DNA of 20,323 bases from a virus: IMG/VR virus record IMGVR_UViG_3300031975_000150, positions 1 to 20,323 of that record; one strand, given 5' to 3'. The position numbers and the translations under genes are program-made. The first letter of the stretch is position 1. Each line of letters opens with the position of its first letter. A model generated the notes under the pieces. The model worked only from the letters and a program-made list of their open reading frames with translations. It had not been told where the DNA came from and did not search any database. Positions 15,390 through 20,323 of this stretch are shown in pieces.

Positions 15390-17030
15390 TTAATGTGTCT
15401 CTGCCCAATTGTTACCTACTCTATACTCGCCGTCTAAGGGACACCGTAGGCTGAGTGTCTCACCGGCGATTCTGATAGCACGTACACCCATACGTCCAAC
15501 CGTATCAGCATAGTGTGCTGGTGTTTCTATTTGCCATTCGTCATGGACGTTTGCAACAAATTTGTGTGGGATGTTACGTAGTTTATCTGACAAGTGTACC
15601 AAAGCTTGTTTCATAACGATAGCCCCAGCACCTTGTAATAATGTGTTCAGTGCGGCGTGTTCTGATCTGACTCTGAGCTTTCGTCCGTCGAGTCCATCAA
15701 GGATGCCTGATACAGCCTGTCTGTGAATATCTCCTCTAACTCTTTCAAGAGACGGCGTGTTAGAAAGAAATGTTTCTTTAAGTCTGCGTCCAGTAACGCT
15801 ATTTCCTCCAACGATAGCTCCGATCTTAGCATCTCCGGCTCCATACAGAAACGCATAAATGAATGTTTTCGCAAGAGGTCTCGTCTCAAGTCCAGCTGCT
15901 CGTTGATTAGCCGTATGAATATCGCCATTGAGGATTTCATTAGTATAGCTCTCATCGTCCATATAGTGAGCCAACATACGTAGCTCTAAACCGCTGGCGT
16001 CGATGCCAACTAACTTATTACCTTCATCCACTGTCCAGCATGAGCGGCACTCATTACCAAACGGCGCAGATACTGCTGGTACTTGTGCCATGTTAGGTGA
16101 CTGGTGTGTCATACGTCCTGTCACAGCTCCGTTAGTGATGACTCTACCATGTACTCTACCATCGTCCTTCACTGCTTTCAACCATGAATCTATCTGAGCT
16201 ACTCGCTTTTGCAGCATCATGTAACGTGCAACAGCTTTGGCTTCAGGCAGATCTATACTGTCCAGTACCTTTTCATCGACAATGATGTTGCCCTTCTCAG
16301 TCTTCTTGTCAAACTTAACACCCAGACCTTGCAGTCGTTCTGCTATCTGCTTCCGTGAACCGGGATTGAACACTGTTACCTTATCCTTCAGTCTCTTACC
16401 TGTCTTCTCTGACCAGCGTTCTTCAACGATAGGTGGGAAGATAGCTTGTAACTCTGACTCGATGTTGTTCATCTCAAACATAAGATCCATCATCAACTTC
16501 TCTGCAAAGGGTACGTCAAGCTTAAAGCCGTTGCGTTCCTGCTCAGTCACGATCCAGCCTATGCGATGCTCAAGATCAATAGCCTGCTGCGAGAAACCTT
16601 CCTTGTATATTTGTAGTTCAAGCCACTTATGTACCCGCTCAGTCAGTTCAACGTCAGCGATACAGTACTCGATCATCTCTTCTGTTAGTCCACCGTCGTA
16701 GTCTGTGAAGTCGAGCTTCCCTGTTCCTCCAAGGATTGCTCCCCAATTACGCAGTGAATGTCCTCCATCTTGGCTGGGGTTGTAGAGTCGGGAGAGGTAG
16801 AGAGTATCCACAATAAGATGCCTAGGGATGCGTACGTTCCAAACACGATCAAGCACACCAACATCGAAGCCGATGAGATTATGTCCCACAATTTCTTCAG
16901 CATTGTTCAACACCTTCTTCAAAGACTCTGGTGTCGTATGTACTTGGGTGTTGTTCTTCACCTTCGTAACGGCACACCAGATCGTTGAGTGATCCAAAGT
17001 AGTTTCTATGTCCAAGTAACAGGTATTCAT
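15390..17030 (-). CDS. Family A DNA polymerase with 3'-5' proofreading domain (T7 gp5-like)
   Basis: 546 residues from the ATG at 17030, which follows a GAGAG site; a second in-frame ATG at 17042 has no such site. Exonuclease motifs: LDIET (Asp7, Glu9), GHNLIGFD (Asp56) and YCIADVE (Asp126). Polymerase motif A: GIDASGLELRMLAHYM (Asp344). Motif B: RPLAKTFIYAFLYGAG (Arg384, Lys388, Tyr392). Motif C: VHDEWQ (His496, Asp497). Tyr392 is the residue equal to T7 Tyr526 and E. coli 762. Between residues ~198 and 225 there are only about 20 residues where T7 gp5 has its ~76-residue thioredoxin-binding loop, so thioredoxin is unlikely to be its clamp. It copies the phage genome with the primase-helicase. 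Confidence 0.95.
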   Translation of the reverse strand: MNTCYLDIETTLDHSTIWCAVTKVKNNTQVHTTPESLKKVLNNAEEIVGHNLIGFDVGVLDRVWNVRIPRHLIVDTLYLSRLYNPSQDGGHSLRNWGAILGGTGKLDFTDYDGGLTEEMIEYCIADVELTERVHKWLELQIYKEGFSQQAIDLEHRIGWIVTEQERNGFKLDVPFAEKLMMDLMFEMNNIESELQAIFPPIVEERWSEKTGKRLKDKVTVFNPGSRKQIAERLQGLGVKFDKKTEKGNIIVDEKVLDSIDLPEAKAVARYMMLQKRVAQIDSWLKAVKDDGRVHGRVITNGAVTGRMTHQSPNMAQVPAVSAPFGNECRSCWTVDEGNKLVGIDASGLELRMLAHYMDDESYTNEILNGDIHTANQRAAGLETRPLAKTFIYAFLYGAGDAKIGAIVGGNSVTGRRLKETFLSNTPSLERVRGDIHRQAVSGILDGLDGRKLRVRSEHAALNTLLQGAGAIVMKQALVHLSDKLRNIPHKFVANVHDEWQIETPAHYADTVGRMGVRAIRIAGETLSLRCPLDGEYRVGNNWAETH

Positions 17031-17068
17031 CGTATCTCTCATTCAGTTCGTTACGTTCAGCGTCGTGG

Positions 17069-17311
17069 TTAAACTTCTGGTAAGTCTCCGTCAACTGTTC
17101 CTGTTCCAATATCCAAGTCCCAATCTTGCTCATGGTGTATCATCTCCTCTATGTCTGCGAGTGTTCGTAGATCAGCACGGTCAATTACATCACCGTCATC
17201 TAGACTAACAGCGAAGCACTTGTTGCACAAATCTACAAACTCTTGGCTAACAGCGAATCGTCTTGTTGCTTCGTAGTCTGTTAGCTCTACGTCACACGCT
17301 ATACATCTCAT
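17069..17311 (-). CDS. Small four-cysteine zinc-finger-like protein
   Basis: 80 residues. Two CxxC pairs (MRCIACD, Cys3/Cys6, and DLCNKCF, Cys29/Cys32) with the phrase LTDYEATRR between them form a likely treble-clef zinc site. The remainder is acidic. Similar short CxxC...EATR...LCNxC proteins occur in many phages, without a known function. Its ATG overlaps the previous stop (ATGA), and it ends about 39 bases before the polymerase start. It may bind nucleic acid or a host protein; nothing more can be said. Confidence 0.7.
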   Translation of the reverse strand: MRCIACDVELTDYEATRRFAVSQEFVDLCNKCFAVSLDDGDVIDRADLRTLADIEEMIHHEQDWDLDIGTGTVDGDLPEV

Positions 17312-17805
17312 TCAATAAGTTCCCCAATAAAATCATCGACCGATAGTAGTTCTTCTTGTTTCATGGCGTGAAGCATACCAGATCCAAAGTTTTTAAGTGT
17401 ACTGTCTGATAATAACTGCTCACGTCTGGCAAGTCCACCTACTCTGTAGGTTGGGAAGGTTCCTATCATTAACATATACCAATCACAAGGCTTTCCTTTT
17501 TTATGTACGCCAGCAATCAAATGTCCGGTAACATACTTGGTAGCTTTAATATCTAATGTTTTTCCCTTCACTAACAGATCATGGTCAGGTATCACGTCTA
17601 CCTCTAGGTCAGGCCAGACATTTAAAATCTTAGCTGCTGCCATCTCAGATGCAACACCTTCCAGATCTGTTTCGTGATCTGATTGCGGGCCTTTTCTGTT
17701 ATTAGGTATGCCCATCTTTCTAGCAGACTCGAAGCGTTTCTTTGCTATGTACTCAGCAACCTTCTGTTCAGTTTCAGATAAAGTAATTTCATAATGCGAC
17801 ATCAT
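17308..17805 (-). CDS. PD-(D/E)XK nuclease-like protein
   Basis: 166 residues from the ATG at 17805, which has a GAGGA site five bases away; an ATG directly after it (17802) is equally possible, and the GTG at 17817 is not needed. The pattern DLEGVASEMAAAKIL (Glu49/Glu54), HDLLVKGKTLDIKATKY (Asp76, then Asp85-x-Lys87) fits the helix-strand-strand core of PD-(D/E)XK nucleases and related proteins. The IGTFPTYRVGG strand and a helical C-terminus follow. It lies between helicase and polymerase, so a role in DNA processing is plausible. The assignment rests on a short motif and the predicted strand order, so enzyme activity is inferred. Confidence 0.6.
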   Translation of the reverse strand: MMSHYEITLSETEQKVAEYIAKKRFESARKMGIPNNRKGPQSDHETDLEGVASEMAAAKILNVWPDLEVDVIPDHDLLVKGKTLDIKATKYVTGHLIAGVHKKGKPCDWYMLMIGTFPTYRVGGLARREQLLSDSTLKNFGSGMLHAMKQEELLSVDDFIGELIE

Positions 17806-19408
17806 TCTTTTCCTCACGTTGTGTTAGTCGTCCAGTAGCCTCGTTGTAGAAAACCTCACATGCCTTTCCTGTCTTGCCAGTGTACCTATTCTTCAACACA
17901 CGCAGCACGGTCGTGTTTCTAACAACGGGATCGTCACTCTGACTGTTACGTTCAGCACCGATGACGGCGTCAGAGAGCTGTGCAATCGACGCAGAGCCAC
18001 GTAACATACCAAGGCTAGTGACAGCACCGTCCTCCAATTGCTTCCCTTCAGGGCGTCGTAGGTGGCTCACAAGGAACATGCAAATACCCATCTCCTGTAC
18101 GAACGTGCGTAGCTTAGTCATGATCATGTCCAAGGCACGTCGTTCATCGCCGTTGCTCTGGTCAGAGACCAAGATAGAGACGTGATCCAGTACGATATAA
18201 CGTACGCCTAGTACCTTGACGAAGTATCTCATCCTGCCCAGTACGTTTTCTATCTCGTTACTACCGAAGTGTTCCCAGAGATAGACACGGTTCTCATAGT
18301 CCATCGTATCGTAAACAAGGTCAATGTCTTGATCGTCGTACTCACAGTCAGGTAAGTGGATAGGTTTGTTCAGCTCAAGACCTACAAGGCCACGCATGGT
18401 ACGCTCAGGTGTCTCCTCAAGAAACATCAGACCAAGGTTATCCTCAGACTGTGCCATGATGGAACTGACTACCTCACGTAGGAGAGTAGACTTACCTAGT
18501 CCAGAGCCTGCACAAATAGTAACCAGCTCTGCTGTGCGTATACCGTACAGGTGTTTGTTCAGCCCCTCGAAGGGGTATTGTACCTTAGACTTAACAAGCG
18601 GCTTCTTGATCAGATCACGTAGCTCACCAGCACCCACGATACCTTCAGGTGTGTAAGGCTGTGCAGACCAGAATACTTTGGTGTACATCTCCGACTGATT
18701 GTTAACAAGATAATCACACGCATCCTTGTAGCCGTTGACGTGCTTAACAATCCTTGCTTTGTTACCGAACAGATCAGCACATTCCTTCGCTGCCTTCTGT
18801 CCCGGCTCGTCAGCATCGAAACAAATAACAATGTTCTCGAAGCTGTTCAGCCAATCATAAAAGAGGCGACAGTCCTTTGCCGCCGACGTTGCACCGTTAC
18901 GGACACTGACAACGGGAAACTTACTACCTGTCATTTGGTGAGCCGCTAACGCATCATACTCACCTTCAACGATAGTTACATACTTACCACCTTCAGAGAA
19001 CAAGTGCTGTCCATACAAGCCTGCTTGCTTCCAATCTCCAATGATACTGAACCGCTTGTCAGGGTTACGAACCTTGGCAGCTATCGGCTTTGTTGGATCG
19101 TCAGGGTTATAGTAACCGAATGTTGTAACGTCACCCTGCTTGAGTGCTGCGTACTTCTTCGCCGTCGTTCCTGTAATCAAACGGTCAGTAATCGTACGAT
19201 ACTCCGCTGTGATTAAACGATGTTCTGTCTGGGTGAATGACGGCTTAGGCTTATCGCTGATAGAACCTAGCTCTCTGACGTTATCTACCTTGTCGGCTTT
19301 CGTGTACTTGCTACAGTTAAAACAATAACTAGAGCCGTCCTCATTGTACGATAACGCATCACTGCTACCGCAATCAGAACAAGGCTGATGTGTCTCAGTG
19401 AATGCCAT
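17789..19408 (-). CDS. DNA primase-helicase (T7 gp4-like)
   Basis: 539 residues from the ATG at 19408, which places the zinc site at residue 10; an upstream TTG (19444) is less likely. Zinc-binding Cys10, 13, 29, 32. TOPRIM primase: VEGEYDALA (Glu148) and CFDADEPG (Asp198, Asp200). RecA-like helicase: Walker A AGSGLGKST (Lys306), Walker B YIVLDHVS (Asp408), SHLRR (His449), GSASIAQLSD and the arginine-finger phrase LKNRYTGKTG (Arg508, like T7 Arg522). It makes RNA primers and unwinds the fork as a hexamer. The length is close to T7 gp4 (566 aa). The start overlaps the 60-aa gene before it by 14 bases and the stop overlaps the nuclease-like gene after it. Confidence 0.95.
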   Translation of the reverse strand: MAFTETHQPCSDCGSSDALSYNEDGSSYCFNCSKYTKADKVDNVRELGSISDKPKPSFTQTEHRLITAEYRTITDRLITGTTAKKYAALKQGDVTTFGYYNPDDPTKPIAAKVRNPDKRFSIIGDWKQAGLYGQHLFSEGGKYVTIVEGEYDALAAHQMTGSKFPVVSVRNGATSAAKDCRLFYDWLNSFENIVICFDADEPGQKAAKECADLFGNKARIVKHVNGYKDACDYLVNNQSEMYTKVFWSAQPYTPEGIVGAGELRDLIKKPLVKSKVQYPFEGLNKHLYGIRTAELVTICAGSGLGKSTLLREVVSSIMAQSEDNLGLMFLEETPERTMRGLVGLELNKPIHLPDCEYDDQDIDLVYDTMDYENRVYLWEHFGSNEIENVLGRMRYFVKVLGVRYIVLDHVSILVSDQSNGDERRALDMIMTKLRTFVQEMGICMFLVSHLRRPEGKQLEDGAVTSLGMLRGSASIAQLSDAVIGAERNSQSDDPVVRNTTVLRVLKNRYTGKTGKACEVFYNEATGRLTQREEKNDVAL

Positions 19409-19577
19409 AACGGCCTGCCCCCATGTCAGTGTAAAGCTCGTCAACTTCTTCGTCGTCCATTGATTCTAACAAGTCAGAGAAGAAGTTACCTGCAATGTTC
19501 ATAGCCTCAATGAGCGTTAACGTCTCAAGCTGTCGCTCAACAAGCTCACTTACTTTCTGTTCTTTAGAGATACTCAT
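19395..19577 (-). CDS. Small acidic hypothetical protein
   Basis: 60 residues, helical and acidic (LVERQLETLTLIEAMNIAGN, then FFSDLLESMDDEEVDELYTD), with no membrane segment or known motif. A possible AAGG site lies about ten bases before the ATG. The stop lies 14 bases inside the primase-helicase gene, so the two are probably co-translated. I do not recognise it. Its acidity would suit binding to a host protein, but that is speculation. Confidence 0.6.
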   Translation of the reverse strand: MSISKEQKVSELVERQLETLTLIEAMNIAGNFFSDLLESMDDEEVDELYTDMGAGRYGIH

Positions 19578-19634
19578 AGGTTAAATACCTTATAAGATAA
19601 TATTTTTAAATTAAACTTTTCTGCTTCTGTATAG

Positions 19635-19665
19635 ATTATAAACACAGCTCACAGTTCTTCGTCAA
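19635..19665 (-). promoter_or_regulatory. Weak sigma70-like promoter candidate for the replication genes
   Basis: On the minus strand TTGACG (19665-19660) and TATAAT (19640-19635) are separated by 19 bases, longer than the usual 17. It sits at the start of the AT-rich, gene-free stretch 19578-19648 before the 60-aa gene and the primase-helicase. The -10 box is a perfect consensus, but one such match in AT-rich DNA can be chance. Confidence 0.3.
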
Positions 19666-19831
19666 CAATATGTTCAACAATTTTATCGTAAACGTGTTGA
19701 CCAATCATCTCGACCAGCTCAACACCGTACCACTTAACAGAGTCTAAGATGATCAGCCCGTCCTCGTTTGTGAACTGAACTGTAATGTCAACCAACATCT
19801 CTACGTCAAATAGATTACATTCACCCTTCAT
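19649..19831 (-). CDS. Small hypothetical protein
   Basis: 60 residues, acidic, with a beta-like centre (EMLVDITVQFTNEDGLIILDSVKWYG) described here only by its pattern of alternating hydrophobic residues, and a helical end (LVEMIGQHVYDKIVEHIV). A strong GGAGG site is four bases before the ATG, which shares ATGA with the previous stop. The frame is well supported by the ribosome site and the overlap, but the family is unknown to me. It is followed by the 71-base gap that separates it from the primase-helicase group. Confidence 0.6.
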   Translation of the reverse strand: MKGECNLFDVEMLVDITVQFTNEDGLIILDSVKWYGVELVEMIGQHVYDKIVEHIVDEEL

Positions 19832-19989
19832 AAAACCTCCGTTGTGTGCTTGACAATTCTATATCGTTTACCATTGTCCCGCTTTGTTTGCACGTAGTAC
19901 TTAGCCTCGTCTACGTCGTTTGTTGTGAACACCTGCGACCAAACATCGTCGTATAACTCAACTACATATGTTGTATTAACACCAATCAT
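19828..19989 (-). CDS. Small hypothetical protein
   Basis: 53 residues from the ATG at 19989. A TTG further up (20013) is rejected because GGAGG lies ten bases before the ATG and the ATG shares ATGA with the previous stop. The sequence alternates charged and hydrophobic residues (TTYVVELYDDVWSQVF, then DEAKYYVQTKRDNGKRYRIV), suggesting a small alpha/beta domain. The stop overlaps the next start (ATGA). Function unknown. Confidence 0.55.
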   Translation of the reverse strand: MIGVNTTYVVELYDDVWSQVFTTNDVDEAKYYVQTKRDNGKRYRIVKHTTEVL

Positions 19990-20195
19990 CTGTATGCATC
20001 CTCCCAATAACAATCCAACTGTAATTGTTTTTGATATATTTCAGTCAACTCTTTCAAAAGTCTTTCGCAATCCTCGACAGCGATTATGTCCACCAGTCCT
20101 ATCTTGTCGTCGTACTGCGTATACGGTGCCGCTCCGTTTAATTCACGATATGCTCGCGTTGCTTTTACTTTAAGTTTTAATACTTCGCTTGTCAT
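19986..20195 (-). CDS. Small hypothetical protein
   Basis: 69 residues with a good AGGAG site six to ten bases before the ATG. The N-terminal part is basic and helical (LKLKVKATRAYRELNG); the C-terminal part is a helix with acidic and hydrophobic residues (VEDCERLLKELTEIYQKQLQ). No motif is recognised. It lies just after the cut gene at the window edge (nine bases) and overlaps the next gene by ATGA, so it belongs to the same leftward operon. Confidence 0.6.
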   Translation of the reverse strand: MTSEVLKLKVKATRAYRELNGAAPYTQYDDKIGLVDIIAVEDCERLLKELTEIYQKQLQLDCYWEDAYR

Positions 20196-20204
20196 GTCTC
20201 TCTC

Positions 20205-20323
20205 CTAAATCATGTTTACATATTCATCATTGATAATTGTCTGAACGTGTATGTAACCTTCAGGCCAGTACGTGTACGACTCTTTGAGTGCCTTCGCTGT
20301 TCTATGTACTGACGCCTCGAAGT
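20205..20323 (-). CDS. 3' end of a gene cut by the right edge of the window
   Basis: The minus-strand frame is open from the window edge to TAG at 20207-20205, giving 38 complete codons, with ALKESYTYWPEGYIHVQTI and an end NDEYVNMI. The stop lies directly beside the AGGAG site of the next gene, the spacing expected inside this compact operon. The start is outside the window. No family can be named from so short a piece. Confidence 0.55.
   Translation of the reverse strand, partial: FEASVHRTAKALKESYTYWPEGYIHVQTIINDEYVNMI

Noticed and set aside
16237-16701. 154-codon plus-strand reading frame opposite the DNA polymerase
   Set aside because: Antisense to a firm gene, Ser-rich translation with no motif; typical shadow frame.
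19578-19648. Replication origin in the AT-rich gap
   Set aside because: The stretch is only 71 bases, with no iterons or clear hairpin; AT-richness alone is not enough.
1-20323. CRISPR array, tRNA gene, insertion sequence or attachment site
   Set aside because: No spaced direct repeats, cloverleaf-like segment, transposase or integrase was seen on either strand.

Overview
The window is a 20.3 kb piece of a tailed-phage genome, almost certainly a lytic podovirus related in gene content to T7 and to the marine T7-like phages. The evidence is a compact set of recognisable phage genes: a T7-type primase-helicase, family A DNA polymerase, gp2.5-like SSB, 5'-3' exonuclease and endonuclease I on one strand, and a tail fibre, holins, tail-tube proteins and internal virion proteins on the other. 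Coding density is close to 100 percent, many neighbouring genes share ATGA or TAATG stop/start overlaps, and no tRNA, insertion sequence, integrase, repressor or CRISPR array was seen. The class II (B12-dependent) ribonucleotide reductase and the small-gene content resemble marine phages; the host cannot be read from the sequence.

Left half, plus strand (1-10977), virion and lysis module. It opens inside a tail-fibre gene that ends in a self-cleaving S74 chaperone domain. A 101-aa protein follows, then three small membrane proteins likely to form the lysis/holin group (1860-2763), a low-complexity acidic/glycine-rich protein, a gp11-like adaptor, a nozzle-like 504-aa protein, and three proteins of growing size (306, 400 and 963 aa) that fit the T7 gp14-gp15-gp16 internal/ejection protein series. 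The fibre and holins lie before the tail-tube genes, whereas in T7 they lie after gp16.

Right half, minus strand (20323 down to 10979), replication and nucleotide module. It is read leftward: a gene cut by the window edge, several orphan small genes, primase-helicase, a PD-(D/E)XK-like protein, a four-cysteine zinc-finger protein, DNA polymerase, SSB, 5'-3' exonuclease, endonuclease I, metallophosphoesterase, a DUF3310 protein and the ribonucleotide reductase. Together these unwind, prime and copy DNA, degrade and resolve DNA, and supply deoxynucleotides. No phage RNA polymerase, lysozyme, terminase, portal or capsid gene is in the window.

The two modules converge with one base between the stop codons. 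A cUUCGg hairpin followed by a T-rich run, read on the minus strand, sits inside the last codons of the plus-strand gene and looks like the terminator of the replication operon. There is no gene-free stretch over 300 bases; the largest gap (71 bases, 19578-19648) is AT-rich and adjoins a weak promoter candidate. I see no clearly new defence or mobile system. The least explained parts are the orphan small genes, the PD-(D/E)XK/zinc-finger pair and the low-complexity virion-region protein.
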